64,000 bases of DNA from assembly GCF_029952525.1 (NCBI RefSeq), contig NZ_JASAOF010000004.1:62001-126000 (forward strand), read 5' to 3'. The position numbers were made by a program, and so were the translations under genes. Under the pieces are notes generated by a model. The model was given only the letters and a program-made list of their open reading frames with translations. It did not search any database and was not told the origin of the DNA. Shown here piece after piece: positions 1-9,026 of the stretch. The number at the start of each line of letters is the position of its first letter. Within the stretch, counting starts at the first letter, position 1. This DNA is from Saccharopolyspora ipomoeae. Its GTDB lineage: Bacteria; Actinomycetota; Actinomycetes; Mycobacteriales; Pseudonocardiaceae.

Positions 1-41
1 GAACAATGGCCCGGCGAGGGCCGGGCCCGAGAGAGGCGCAC

Positions 42-635
42 ATGGAGAGCACACGCAGACCGGCCGACCAGCCGGAACCCGGGGAGCGGCCCGAGCCGCA
101 CGAACTGCTGGTGTCCGTGGCGAAGGGCGACGAGCAGGCGTTCGCGCGGTTGTACGACCTCGTGGTCGCACCCGTGCACGGTCTCGTTCAGCGAATCGTC
201 CGGGACACCGCGCAGTCCGAGGAGGTCACCCAGGAGGTCCTCGTGGAGGTCTGGCGCTCGGCCAGCAGGTACCGCAGCGATCGGGGCAGCGCGATGGCCT
301 GGATCATGACGATCGCCCACCGCCGGGCGGTGGACCGGGTTCGGACCGCGCAGGCCGCCGCCGACCGGGAGACCAAGGCGGGTCGCCAGGAGCCCGGTCG
401 GCCCTACGACGAAGTGGCCGAAGCGGTGCTCTCCCGGTTCGAGCAGCGCCAGCTGCGCCGGTGCATCGCCACCCTCACCGACCTGCAACGCGAGTCCGTG
501 ATGCTGACCTACTACCGCGGCTACACCTACCGCGAGGCGGCCGGGTTGCTGGATGCTCCGCTCGCCACTGTGAAGACACGCCTGCGCGACGGCCTGATCC
601 GGCTGCGCGACTGCCTGGGGGTGACCACCCGATGA
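42..635 (+). CDS. sigK: ECF sigma factor SigK
   Basis: 197-aa ECF sigma factor that directs RNA polymerase to a small regulon when released by its anti-sigma factor. Region 2 spans about residues 30-75 and the region 4 helix-turn-helix about 145-190 (motif TYREAAGLLDAPLATVKTRL). An upstream in-frame ATG at 6 exists, but the ATG at 42 has a purine-rich GAGAGAG stretch just before it and fits the family length. The stop overlaps the next start as ATGA, so expression is translationally coupled to RskA. The SigK assignment rests mainly on the RskA-type partner; another RskA-paired ECF subgroup is possible. Confidence 0.9.
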   Translation: MESTRRPADQPEPGERPEPHELLVSVAKGDEQAFARLYDLVVAPVHGLVQRIVRDTAQSEEVTQEVLVEVWRSASRYRSDRGSAMAWIMTIAHRRAVDRVRTAQAAADRETKAGRQEPGRPYDEVAEAVLSRFEQRQLRRCIATLTDLQRESVMLTYYRGYTYREAAGLLDAPLATVKTRLRDGLIRLRDCLGVTTR

Positions 636-1390
636 GCAACGAGATGGCCGCGCTGACAGGTACCTACGCCGTGGACGCGCTGATCGGGACGGAGCTCGAC
701 CGGTTCGAGCGGCACCTCGACCGCTGCGAGGACTGCGCCCAGGAGGTGCGAGAGCTGCGGGAAACCGCCGCCCGGCTCGGCGCGGACACCGCGGTCCCGC
801 CGCCCGAAGCGCTCAAGCACGAGGTGATGGAGGAGATCGCCCGCACCCGGCAGCTCCCGCCGCTGTCGGCGGAACCTCCCCGAGGGCGCGCGTTCCGGTT
901 CCCGCCGATGACGGGCTGGACGACCCGGCTCGCGGTCGCAGCAGCGGCCGTCGGCATCGCGCTGGCCGCTGCGTTCGGCGGCGTCGCCTGGCAGAGCCAG
1001 CAGCAGCTGGCCGAGGCGAACCGGCTCGCGGAGCAGGCCGGGGCGCACAACGCGGAGGTCGCCAGGCTCCTGCAGTCCCCGGACGCGCGCCTGGTCCACG
1101 GCTCGGCGGGAGAGGCGCGAGCGGTGAGCGTGGTGTCCCGGCGTCTGGGCAGCGCCGCGTTCCTGACCGCGGACATGCCCGCCGCTCCCGCGGACCGGAC
1201 CTACCAGCTCTGGTTCATCGGCGGCGCCGGTCCGACGTCGGCCGGCGTGCTGCCGTCGGCGCCGACGGGCGAACCGCTGATGACGGCCATGCCCGCCGAC
1301 GCCCGGCAGCTCGCCGTGACGGTCGAACCCAGGGGCGGCTCGGCGCAACCGACCACAGAACCGATCATGGTGATGGCCGTGCCCAGCTGA
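632..1390 (+). CDS. rskA: Anti-sigma-K factor RskA
   Basis: 252-aa membrane anti-sigma factor expected to hold SigK at the membrane. The N-terminal zinc-binding anti-sigma domain carries the H-x3-C-x2-C motif at His28, Cys32 and Cys35. A single transmembrane helix lies at about 97-118, followed by a Gln/Ala-rich coiled stretch and the extracytoplasmic RskA domain (about 145-250, motifs TYQLWFIG and VTVEPRGGS). The start is fixed by the 4-nt ATGA overlap with sigK. In the family, release of the sigma factor occurs by regulated proteolysis; that mechanism is inferred here. Confidence 0.92.
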   Translation: MSNEMAALTGTYAVDALIGTELDRFERHLDRCEDCAQEVRELRETAARLGADTAVPPPEALKHEVMEEIARTRQLPPLSAEPPRGRAFRFPPMTGWTTRLAVAAAAVGIALAAAFGGVAWQSQQQLAEANRLAEQAGAHNAEVARLLQSPDARLVHGSAGEARAVSVVSRRLGSAAFLTADMPAAPADRTYQLWFIGGAGPTSAGVLPSAPTGEPLMTAMPADARQLAVTVEPRGGSAQPTTEPIMVMAVPS

Positions 1391-1515
1391 GGGCTTCACC
1401 AGCACCGGGCCATCGGAGACGACGTGGACGGTCGACCCCGCCGCGGTGCGCGGTGGTCCGCGGTGCGCGGGCCACCGCGCACCCGGCCGCGACAACGGGA
1501 GCAACGATCAGCACG

Positions 1516-2397
1516 ATGGCGCACATGCGATGGACACTCGACCAGATGCCGCGGCTCGACGGGCGGACGGCGATCGTCACCGGCGCGAGCAGCGGCGTCG
1601 GACTGGCGACAGCACGCGGGCTCGCCCGGGCCGGAGCGCACGTCGTGCTCGCGGTTCGCAGCCTCGATCGCGGCAGGGCGGCCGCTCGTGCGGTGCGCGG
1701 CAGCAACGAGGTGCGCAGCCTCGACCTCGCCGATCTCGCTTCCGTCCGCGAGTTCGCCGCGTCCTGGCGCGGAGACGTCGACGTGCTGGTCAACAACGCA
1801 GGTGTGGCGATGGTCCCCGCCGCGCGCACGGTCGACGGGTTCGAGATGCAGTTCGGCACCAACCACCTCGGCCACTTCGCCCTGACCAACTTGCTGTTGC
1901 CGCACATCACCGGCCGCGTCGTCTCCCTGGCCTCCGGGGCGCACCGGTTCGGGACGATCGACTTCGACGACCCGAACTTCGAGCGCCGCCGCTACCAGCC
2001 GGTCGCGGCGTACGGGCAATCGAAGCTGGCGAACCTGCTCTTCGTTCTCGAACTCCAGCGGCGGCTCGCGCAGCGCGGCTCCCCCGTCCGCGCTCTGGCC
2101 GCGCACCCGGGGTACACCGCGTCCAACCTCGGAACGCACGGACGCAACCGCCTGCTGGTCGGCGCGGCACGGCTAGCGGGGTCCCTGCTGGCGCAGGGTC
2201 CCGCCACGGGGGCGCTGCCGAGCCTGTACGCGGCGACGCAGGACCTGCCCGGAGCCAGCTACGTCGGCCCCGACGGCTGGCGGGAGCTGCGCGGCCACCC
2301 GACGCTCGTCGCGCGCAGCCTGCAGGCCAGCGACGCGGACGCGGCGAAGCGCCTGTGGGACATGTCCAGACGGCTCACCGGAATCCCCACGTCGTGA
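1516..2397 (+). CDS. Short-chain dehydrogenase (retinol dehydrogenase-like)
   Basis: 293-aa SDR oxidoreductase of the WW-domain oxidoreductase/retinol-dehydrogenase-like type. The Rossmann motif TGASSGVG lies near residues 22-29, NNAG near 93-96, and the catalytic YxxxK motif at Tyr166 and Lys170 (YGQSK). Substrate is unknown; NADP(H) is likely in this subgroup. ATG 1516 has GGGAGC 12 nt upstream; ATG 1525 is an alternative. It stands alone after rskA, separated by about 125 bp. Confidence 0.85.
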   Translation: MAHMRWTLDQMPRLDGRTAIVTGASSGVGLATARGLARAGAHVVLAVRSLDRGRAAARAVRGSNEVRSLDLADLASVREFAASWRGDVDVLVNNAGVAMVPAARTVDGFEMQFGTNHLGHFALTNLLLPHITGRVVSLASGAHRFGTIDFDDPNFERRRYQPVAAYGQSKLANLLFVLELQRRLAQRGSPVRALAAHPGYTASNLGTHGRNRLLVGAARLAGSLLAQGPATGALPSLYAATQDLPGASYVGPDGWRELRGHPTLVARSLQASDADAAKRLWDMSRRLTGIPTS

Positions 2398-2616
2398 GAT
2401 CCCAGCGGGGAACGGCAATGCCCAGGCCTTCGACCCGGCGGGACGCCGAATCGTGCAGGACGCACTCAGCGCGGCGAGTGCTCGAACAGCACGAGTCCTT
2501 CCACCACGTCAATTCGAGATCGGGATGAGCGAATTCCCGAGCGAGGACGCCGGCTTTCGAATCAGTAGTGTGAGAGAGGGCATACCGCTTCGCCGCTTTT
2601 CCACGTCATCTCTAGT

Positions 2617-3108
2617 GTGGTGCCCGTGAGGAAGTCGATGACACGCCAACACGGTCTGGGGAAGCTGCTCGTGCTTCCCCTGCTTGTGCTGGGCTTCCTC
2701 ATCGTGCCGGTCGTGCTCCTTCCCGCGCACGCGCTTCCCGGGCACGCCGAGCTGATGTCCGCGTCGCATTCCACGACCGGTCACCACGGCGAAACATCCG
2801 AGCACGAACACGCTGGTGATGCCGCACCCGCAGCATCCGTCGCCGATCCGGCTCATGACCACGGCCTCGAACACGGCGCGCCGCACTGCGATGCCGGGCC
2901 GAACTTCAGCGCGGCCGTTCTCACGAGGCCGCTGAACAGTTCGGTTGACCTGGACTTCCTCCTGCTCGCGCTGACCTTCACCGCATCGGCGGCGCAGCTG
3001 CTCACCCAGGCCGCCTGGGCACTGCGGCTCCGGCACTGGCTGTCGCGACCACCGTGGAGACCATCCGGGACCGCTTTCCTCCACTGGGCGTGCATCGCGA
3101 GAACCTGA
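2617..3108 (+). CDS. His-rich membrane-anchored hypothetical protein
   Basis: 163-aa protein I do not recognise. A hydrophobic segment (about residues 14-36) is followed by an extracytoplasmic stretch rich in His (about ten between 40 and 95, including HEHAGD and HDHGLEHGAPHCD) and a second hydrophobic helix at about 112-135. This resembles small actinobacterial proteins linked to metal (copper or zinc) handling, but no named family was identified. GTG 2617 opens the frame; ATG 2638 after AGGAAG is an alternative. It lies 236 bp upstream of the SbnA-type gene, so a functional link is possible but not shown. Confidence 0.55.
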   Translation: MVPVRKSMTRQHGLGKLLVLPLLVLGFLIVPVVLLPAHALPGHAELMSASHSTTGHHGETSEHEHAGDAAPAASVADPAHDHGLEHGAPHCDAGPNFSAAVLTRPLNSSVDLDFLLLALTFTASAAQLLTQAAWALRLRHWLSRPPWRPSGTAFLHWACIART

Positions 3109-3344
3109 TCTCCGCGCAGGGCACTCGTCCCTCTCATCTTCGGGTGATTCTTTCCAGAACACGCACTCATGCGTTCCTGAATTCGCCTCTCTGAATTTCG
3201 AAACCGGACAGTGCCTGTTCGCGCGACGATGACGCCGTACCCGACCTCCGGCGTTTCGCGTCGTCGTGCGCGCATCGGTTCACGCTTTCCGCTCTCTTCT
3301 CGCGGTGGCGCACCGACGTGCGCCCCGAAACCTGGAGGTTCGCA

Positions 3345-4322
3345 GTGATCCACGATTCGGTGATCGGCTGTGTCGGATCGACCCCGATGGTGCGACTCAG
3401 CCGGTGTTTCCCCGAACCCGACGTGGAAGTGCTCGCCAAGCTGGAGATGCTCAATCCCGGCGGCAGCATGAAAGACCGACCCGCGCGGTTCATCATCGAG
3501 CAAGGCCTGGCCGACGGGACGCTTCGTCCCGGCATGCGGCTGGTGGAAAGCACCTCCGGCAACCTGGGCATCGCCCTGGCCATGGCAGCCGGGCTGCACG
3601 GGTTGTCGTTCACCGCCGTGGTCGATCCCAAGACCTCGCCGACGAACCTGCGCCTGCTGGAGCTGTTCGGCGCCGACGTCGAGATGGTCACCGAGCCCGA
3701 CGAAGCCGGTGGCTACCTGCACTCCCGCGTGCGCCGGGCTCAGCAACTCGTGCGCTCGATCCCGAACACGACCCAGATCAACCAGTACGCCAACGAGCTG
3801 AACTGGCGCGCCTACCACGAGACCGCAGGCGAGGAGATCCTCGACGCCGTCGACGACCCCCTCGACTACCTGGTGGCGGCGGTGTCGACGACCGGGTCCA
3901 TCCAAGGCATCGCCCGACGACTGCGCCAGGACCACCCCGACCTCAAGGTGGTCGCCGTCGACGCGGTCGGCTCCGTCATCTTCGGCACCCCGCCCGGGCC
4001 GCGGCAGATCCCCGGGTTCGGGGCCAGCCGCGTGCCGGAGATCTACGCCCCCGCGGAGATCGACGACGTCCTGCACGTCGCCGACGCCGAGTCGGCCGCC
4101 GGGTGCCGGCGGCTGCTGGCCACCGAGAAGGTCTTCGCCGGCGGATCGTCGGGCGCGGTGATCGCCGGGGTCGAGCACCTCATCTCCAGGCTGGAGGGCC
4201 CGGCCCGGATCGTGACCGTGCTGCCCGACCGCGGCGAGCGCTACCTCGACCTCGTGTACGACGACGAATGGGTCGCCAACCTGCCCGACCCGTGGCAGGA
4301 GCCCGAGGCGGTGACACGGTGA
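3345..4322 (+). CDS. sbnA: SbnA-type PLP synthase (O-phosphoserine sulfhydrylase/ACEGA synthase family)
   Basis: 325-aa fold-type II PLP enzyme of the cysteine synthase superfamily. The Schiff-base lysine is Lys43 in GGSMKDRPA; STSGNLG (69-75) and GGSSGAV (C-terminal third) bind substrate and PLP phosphate. The GSMKDRPA signature fits SbnA, which joins O-phospho-L-serine to L-glutamate to give ACEGA, the first step of L-2,3-diaminopropionate synthesis for staphyloferrin B. GTG 3345 is chosen because GGAGG ends 6 nt upstream. Its stop overlaps the next gene's GTG by 4 nt. No SbnB (the dehydrogenase that releases diaminopropionate) is nearby, so the end product may differ. Confidence 0.8.
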   Translation: MIHDSVIGCVGSTPMVRLSRCFPEPDVEVLAKLEMLNPGGSMKDRPARFIIEQGLADGTLRPGMRLVESTSGNLGIALAMAAGLHGLSFTAVVDPKTSPTNLRLLELFGADVEMVTEPDEAGGYLHSRVRRAQQLVRSIPNTTQINQYANELNWRAYHETAGEEILDAVDDPLDYLVAAVSTTGSIQGIARRLRQDHPDLKVVAVDAVGSVIFGTPPGPRQIPGFGASRVPEIYAPAEIDDVLHVADAESAAGCRRLLATEKVFAGGSSGAVIAGVEHLISRLEGPARIVTVLPDRGERYLDLVYDDEWVANLPDPWQEPEAVTR

Positions 4323-6802
4323 CCCGCGCACTGCGCACGCCGCACGGCCCTCCACCGCAGCACGCGGAGTCGGAGAGCGTTCGCGGCCGCGACCTCGTGC
4401 TGCTGTGGGCCGGGCAGTTCGTCAACACCGCCGGGCTGATGATGCTGGTGCCGATCATGCCGTTCTACCTGAGGCAGATCGGCACCAGCAGCCTCGCCGA
4501 GACCCAGACCTGGGCCGGAGTCGCCATCGCCGCACCCGCCCTGGCCCTCACCGTCGCCACCCCGCTGTGGGGACGCCTCGGCGACCGCATCGGTCGCAAG
4601 TGGATGGTGGTGCGCGCACTGCTGGGCCTGGCAATCGCCATGATCGTCATGGCCACCGCGAGCAGCCCGCTGCTGCTCGTCGCCGGTCGCCTGCTGCAGG
4701 GCACGCTCGGCGGCGTCGTCGAAGCCGCCGCCGCCTTCGCCGGGTCCACCGGCTCGGACCAGAAGCGCGGCTCAGCGCTGGGCAAATCGTTCAGCGCCAC
4801 CGCAGCAGGCGCCTTGGCCGGCCCCGTCGCAGGCGGCCTGTTCGTCGGCGCCGGCGGCCTGCAGCAACTCATGCTCGTGATCGCCGGGGTCGCCGCGATG
4901 CTCGCGGTGACCTGTGGTGTCGGCCTGCGCGAACCTGCGCGCAGCCGGCCCCTCACAGGCAGCGGCGAGACCACGACGCGGCAACGGCGTCGCCCCTCGG
5001 TGCGGGAAGTCCCAGGGGCCGGAGCACTGGCCCTGGCCGCGATCGCGGCCTACTTCGGCGTCTACGGCCTGATCCCGGTCTACGCCGAACACGTCGAAGG
5101 CGTCGTCACGGACCAGGGCGGTGCAAGCCTGTGGGTCGGCGTGCTGCATTCGGTGATGTGGGGCGCGACCCTGCTCGGCTCGTTCTGGTGGGGCAAGCAC
5201 AACGATCTCACCGGACGGCCGCTGCGCACCTTCGTGCTCAGCGCCGGTGGGTGCGCGGCCGCCATCGCGGTCATCGCCCTGCCCCTGGATCCCTACGCGA
5301 TGATCCCGCTGCGCCTGGTCCAGGGCTTCTGCTTCGCCGCGCTGGCTCAATCGCTGTTCCTGCACTTCAGCAAGCACGCACCCGCTGACCGCAGAAGCGC
5401 GTTCGTCAGCACGGCCAACAGCTACCTGCTCATCGGCCAATCCGCAGGCCCCCTGCTGGCCGGTCCGCTGGTCGGTCTCATGCCCGTCCCCGGTGCCGTG
5501 CTCGTCATGGCCGGGGCGTGCGCGCTGGGATGCCTGCTGGCCCTCACACCATCCTCGGAGGAGAAGCGCTCCCCCGAGGAGCACCCGGACGACGTGAGCG
5601 CGGCCGGGGAAGTCGAGCCGACCCGGCCCATCCCTGTCGTGGCGTCCGCGCGCAACGGGGTCGCCATCGCCCCCTTCCGCGGCTGGCGCATCACTCAACG
5701 AAACCACAGCACCCTCGCAGGCCGGTACGCGACACCGTGGAGCGAACTCCCGCACCCGGGTTTCGGCATCCTGGCGGATTGGCAGCGCAGCGGAGCGATC
5801 ATCCAGGATCGGCGTCCCGCTCTCTACGCCTACGAGCAACTCGGGCCGCACGGAACCATCCGGGGCGTGGTGGCCTTGGTGCACCTGGACAGCGGGCTGC
5901 TTCCCCACGCGGACGTCATCCCCGAACACGTTCAGCGGCTCACCAACGTCATGGAACGCCAGCGGGCCAACCTCGACCCCGCCCTGCTCGGCTTCTCCGG
6001 TGACGGTCGTACCGCCACCTGCATCGACGACGCCGCCCACCACCCACCAGTCGCCGAAGTACTGGCCCACGACGGCCAAACCCACCGCCTGTGGCCCATC
6101 ACCGATCACGTGGAACAGGATCAGATCATCGCCGAGCTGGAGGCACGGGCCGCCTTCATCGCCGACGGCCACCACCGCCACGCCGCGGCACGGCAGTACC
6201 GGCGCGCGGCCTATGCCGCCGGACAGGGCCAAGGCCCGTGGGACTACTTTCCCGCCTTGCTGGTCGACGTCACCAAGACCCCGATGAGCCTCGCCCCTGT
6301 TCACCGCGTGCTGCCCCGTCTCGACCCACGCGAGGCACTGCAGATGGCCTCCGCCCGGTTCCGCGTCACCCCGATGCACGGCGAGATCACCGACTGGATC
6401 ACCAAGCTGAAGCGCCACTCGAAGAACGGACCGGCCTACGTCCTGGCCACCCCACGTGGTGGCTACCTGCTCACCGAACCACAACCGCGCTTCCTGAACG
6501 CAGCACTCGATGGCACGGCCTCAGCGCTGCGCACGATGAACGTCGCGATCCTGGACACAGCGCTGCTCGACCGCTTGTGGCAGATCCCGAACCGTCCCGG
6601 AGACATCAACTACGAGCCGAACCCCAGCGCCGCCCTCCGCATGGCCCGGGACAGCGGAGGCGTCGCCGTGCTCACGAATCCACCGACCCGGCGAGACCTC
6701 AAAGCCGCTGCCGCCTCCGGGATCCGCCTGCCGCACAAGTCCACGTCGTTCGGACCAAAACCGCACCCCGGGTTGGTATTTCGGACGCTCGACGACCGCT
6801 GA
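4319..6802 (+). CDS. MFS transporter fused to a DUF1015 domain
   Basis: 827-aa two-part protein. Residues about 20-415 are a 12-helix MFS transporter with a loop 2-3 motif GRLGDRIGRK, typical of drug/metabolite exporters. After a charged linker (about 415-445) comes a nearly complete DUF1015 domain (about 450-825) with the hallmark GHHRH motif (617-621), NYEPNPSAAL and a C-terminal RLPHKSTSFGPKPHPGLVF block. The frame is continuous with no stop or shift at the junction. GTG 4319 overlaps the SbnA-type stop (GTGA), so the two are coupled. DUF1015 function is not established to my knowledge; given O-phosphoserine-using SbnA next door, a serine-phosphorylating role is an attractive inference only. 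Confidence 0.85.
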   Translation: MTRALRTPHGPPPQHAESESVRGRDLVLLWAGQFVNTAGLMMLVPIMPFYLRQIGTSSLAETQTWAGVAIAAPALALTVATPLWGRLGDRIGRKWMVVRALLGLAIAMIVMATASSPLLLVAGRLLQGTLGGVVEAAAAFAGSTGSDQKRGSALGKSFSATAAGALAGPVAGGLFVGAGGLQQLMLVIAGVAAMLAVTCGVGLREPARSRPLTGSGETTTRQRRRPSVREVPGAGALALAAIAAYFGVYGLIPVYAEHVEGVVTDQGGASLWVGVLHSVMWGATLLGSFWWGKHNDLTGRPLRTFVLSAGGCAAAIAVIALPLDPYAMIPLRLVQGFCFAALAQSLFLHFSKHAPADRRSAFVSTANSYLLIGQSAGPLLAGPLVGLMPVPGAVLVMAGACALGCLLALTPSSEEKRSPEEHPDDVSAAGEVEPTRPIPVVASARNGVAIAPFRGWRITQRNHSTLAGRYATPWSELPHPGFGILADWQRSGAIIQDRRPALYAYEQLGPHGTIRGVVALVHLDSGLLPHADVIPEHVQRLTNVMERQRANLDPALLGFSGDGRTATCIDDAAHHPPVAEVLAHDGQTHRLWPITDHVEQDQIIAELEARAAFIADGHHRHAAARQYRRAAYAAGQGQGPWDYFPALLVDVTKTPMSLAPVHRVLPRLDPREALQMASARFRVTPMHGEITDWITKLKRHSKNGPAYVLATPRGGYLLTEPQPRFLNAALDGTASALRTMNVAILDTALLDRLWQIPNRPGDINYEPNPSAALRMARDSGGVAVLTNPPTRRDLKAAAASGIRLPHKSTSFGPKPHPGLVFRTLDDR

Positions 6803-6960
6803 GAGTCATGCCCCACAAGGACACCTGCCCAGAGACCGAAAACGCCCACCGTGCTCGACCGCAGAGACGACCGCGGAGATCGGATAGACGAGGGCTGCCA
6901 AGGACAATCGGCACGGTGCGCGGGCAGGCGAACCCACCCGCGCACCCTTCCGGGGATCGA

Positions 6961-7658
6961 TCACAGGACGAAGCCCTGGACGTTGCCACCTCGGTTGAGC
7001 CAGCAGCGGACGGAGCCACCGTCGTAGACGACGACGTAGTCGGACTTACCGTCGCCGCTGATGTCGCGGAAGGTCGATTCGTCGCCGGGATACCCGGTCT
7101 CGTTGGCGAAGTTCCTGTGTTCGGTGAATCCGCCCTCGCCCCGCCCGCCGTTGTTGATGTAGGCGTGCACGGCTCCCTTGTAGCCGACCATGAGCGATGC
7201 GGAGCCGAGGAAAGCTCGTACTCCTGGTCGAAATCGTTGGTCCCGGCATGCAGCGTGATCACGTTCGGCTGGTACCGGGGAACGGTGCAGTCGGCGATCG
7301 ACGCGATCTCGTCAATGCGCCAGCCCGGATGTCCCTCGTTGTCCGGGTCCGGCATCGTCCCCGCCCGCGACGAGCCGACGAAGTCCACCTGACCCGAACC
7401 GAACCTGGTCTTGAGCTCGTCGTTGAGCTCATCGCGATAGCCGTTGTCGTCCGAACTCTCCCGGCCGGCGGTGATCGAATCACCCAGCGGCATCGCCCGA
7501 ATCTCCAGCTCGTTCTGCCCGTCCCCGACCTTCTCGAACCGCCACTGATGCACCCCTGGCCTCATCCGGACGGTGTCGAGAAACACGCCGCGGCCCGCTG
7601 ACAACTGCGCGCCGACCTCGCCCTCGAAACCGACATCCGGTGGGCGAACTCGCACCAT
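6961..7658 (-). pseudogene. Decayed SGNH/GDSL hydrolase with FG-GAP/VCBS repeats
   Basis: The 5' part (about 7658-7200) encodes the front half of an SGNH esterase: GDSITAG block I, HPGWRIDEI, and LHAGTND block III, running to ...YELSSAPHR. The reading frame then shifts, and 7191-6961 in another frame encodes an FG-GAP/VCBS-type repeat (TFRDISGDGKSDYVVVYDGG). The rest of the SGNH domain with the catalytic Asp-His pair, and the first repeats, are missing. This looks like an internal deletion plus frameshift, leaving a non-functional remnant. The 5' limit is uncertain. Confidence 0.7.
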
Positions 7659-8026
7659 CAGCCGAGCCGTCGTCGAACTCAACCCACGACCGACCCACCC
7701 GCAGCCGCACCCGCCACGACCAACACCTCGAACGCAGCTGGTTCCGCAAAAACATCTGGTGCCACGCACTCGCCAACGCCGGCCTCCCCCACACCCACAA
7801 CACCGCCCTCACCGCACTCCACCGAACCCGCACCAACCCACCCAGCACCCCAGCACCCGGTCAACTCACGGTCACAAACCCAACCCCGCCCCAGCCACCA
7901 AACTGAGCCCACCCGACACGAATACCCAGATCAGCGCCCCACCCACCACCGAAAAGCCGCACAGTGAACGCGAAATCCGCGGAACCAGGGCGCGCATCCC
8001 ACGGTCAACACCGTGCCCGAACAGCA
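7659..8026. other. C-rich remnant region, possible integrase debris
   Basis: About 370 bp without a convincing intact gene. A plus-strand frame ending at 7906 has GC-rich third positions and contains ERSWFRKNIWCHALANAGLP, which faintly recalls a tyrosine recombinase core segment, but the diagnostic HxLRH motif is absent. It adjoins the 3' end of tRNA-Val, a usual integration site, so it may be the trace of a lost element. Low certainty. Confidence 0.25.
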
Positions 8027-8058
8027 AAACGCCCTGTCGGCAACAACGCCGACAGGGC
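8027..8058 (-). terminator. Terminator of tRNA-Val
   Basis: Perfect 11-bp stem GCCCTGTCGGC/GCCGACAGGGC (8031-8041 and 8048-8058) with a 6-nt loop, followed on the minus strand by GTTTTG. It lies 20 nt beyond the encoded CCA of the tRNA. Confidence 0.85.
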
Positions 8059-8078
8059 TTCTCACCTGCGAAAAGATT

Positions 8079-8153
8079 TGGTGCGCGATACTGGGATTGA
8101 ACCAGTGACCTCTACCGTGTCAAGGTAGCGCTCTCCCACTGAGCTAATCGCGC
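8079..8153 (-). tRNA. tRNA-Val(GAC)
   Basis: Complete cloverleaf: acceptor GCGCGAT/ATCGCGC, D stem GCTC/GAGC, anticodon stem CTACC/GGTAG with loop TTGACAC (anticodon GAC, reads GUC), T arm ACTGG-TTCAATC-CCAGT, discriminator A and an encoded CCA (8079-8081). No intron or variable arm. Confidence 0.97.
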
Positions 8154-8226
8154 TCGGCGGTGTTCGCCGCCAGCGGTGGAGAGCTTATCTCAGCGGTTTC
8201 CGGGCGTTCACACCCACCCCTGCCCG

Positions 8227-8589
8227 TCAGGGAACGCAGGCGCTTCCCGGCAACGGCACGAGGAACTCGGTGGCGGCCCAGCGGCCGGAGCCGATCTCGC
8301 GGAAACCGTCGACGACGTTCGGCGTCGCCTCGACCTGCTCGCCCGCTCCGAGTCGATCGACGCGCGAGGCTCCCTCGTCCGGGGCCGAGCGGACGTTGAG
8401 GGCGTCGGCGGAGACCTGGAACGCGCAGTCCTCCGGCTTGGCCGCATCGCCGTCCCGATCAGCACCCATCGCGTAGACGACGGCGATCAGGCCGACACCG
8501 GCCAGCAGAACCGGGCGGGGAACTGGGAGCACACCGAACCTCCAGGTCAAGAACGTCGCCCCAGCTATAACGACCCTCCAGGCGAACAT
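8227..8589 (-). CDS. SH3-domain membrane-anchored protein
   Basis: About 120 aa. A hydrophobic segment at about 26-42 (PVLLAGVGLIAVVYAMGA) is followed by a bacterial SH3b-like domain (ADALNVRSAPDEGASRVDRLGAGEQV ... RWAATEFL pattern). It probably binds cell-wall or surface ligands outside the membrane. ATG 8589 is preferred over upstream starts because GGCGGG lies 6 nt before it. Standalone gene upstream of tRNA-Val on the same strand. Confidence 0.65.
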   Translation of the reverse strand: MFAWRVVIAGATFLTWRFGVLPVPRPVLLAGVGLIAVVYAMGADRDGDAAKPEDCAFQVSADALNVRSAPDEGASRVDRLGAGEQVEATPNVVDGFREIGSGRWAATEFLVPLPGSACVP

Positions 8590-8689
8590 GAAAGTCCCGC
8601 CACACCACCGCGCCACCGATTCAACAACCCCAGGGACACCCGCCCGAGCCCCACAGCGCCCAGTAATCGGCGATCCGGGAACAGCGGTA

Positions 8690-8959
8690 TCACCCGCCCT
8701 CGGAGACGTACGCGCCCACCGCCCCCGGCGAGACCCCTGCCTCCACGAGAAGGAGCCGCCAGCACTCGTCGCAGGTCATGAAGGTGATCCAGTCCATCTC
8801 GGACGGCTGGGCCAGCGGGACCGTCCGACCGCAGACCGCTTCAGAAGCCGACTCCCCCTCCCAACGGCGCCCGCGGAACGCGTGTCGCGCTCCGCCGTCA
8901 TCAACCGCCACCGGCAACCAGAAATCACCGCTCGCCTCCACCTCCAAAAATTCGGACAC
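8690..8959 (-). CDS. Small Cys-containing hypothetical protein
   Basis: 89-aa protein with CGRTV followed 22 residues later by CDECW, a spacing seen in small actinobacterial proteins that may bind zinc. Many acidic and aromatic residues; no membrane segment. Function unknown. GTG start, weak ribosome site. Lies between the SH3-domain gene and a divergent HTH gene. Confidence 0.55.
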   Translation of the reverse strand: MSEFLEVEASGDFWLPVAVDDGGARHAFRGRRWEGESASEAVCGRTVPLAQPSEMDWITFMTCDECWRLLLVEAGVSPGAVGAYVSEGG

Positions 8960-9026
8960 TCAGGCCAACAAGGCCAGACAGGCCAGCTAGGCAGCAAAGG
9001 ACACGCGACGGCCATACGTTCGGGGC

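Noticed and set aside
3266-4318. Long open frame running into the MFS-DUF1015 gene, suggesting a triple fusion
   Set aside because: It is the shifted frame of the SbnA-type gene; codon use is wrong and the GTG at 4319 overlaps the upstream stop in the usual coupled manner.
7640-7906. Intact integrase gene beside tRNA-Val
   Set aside because: Only one short segment recalls a tyrosine recombinase; no catalytic HxLRH or Tyr motif and no N-terminal domain.
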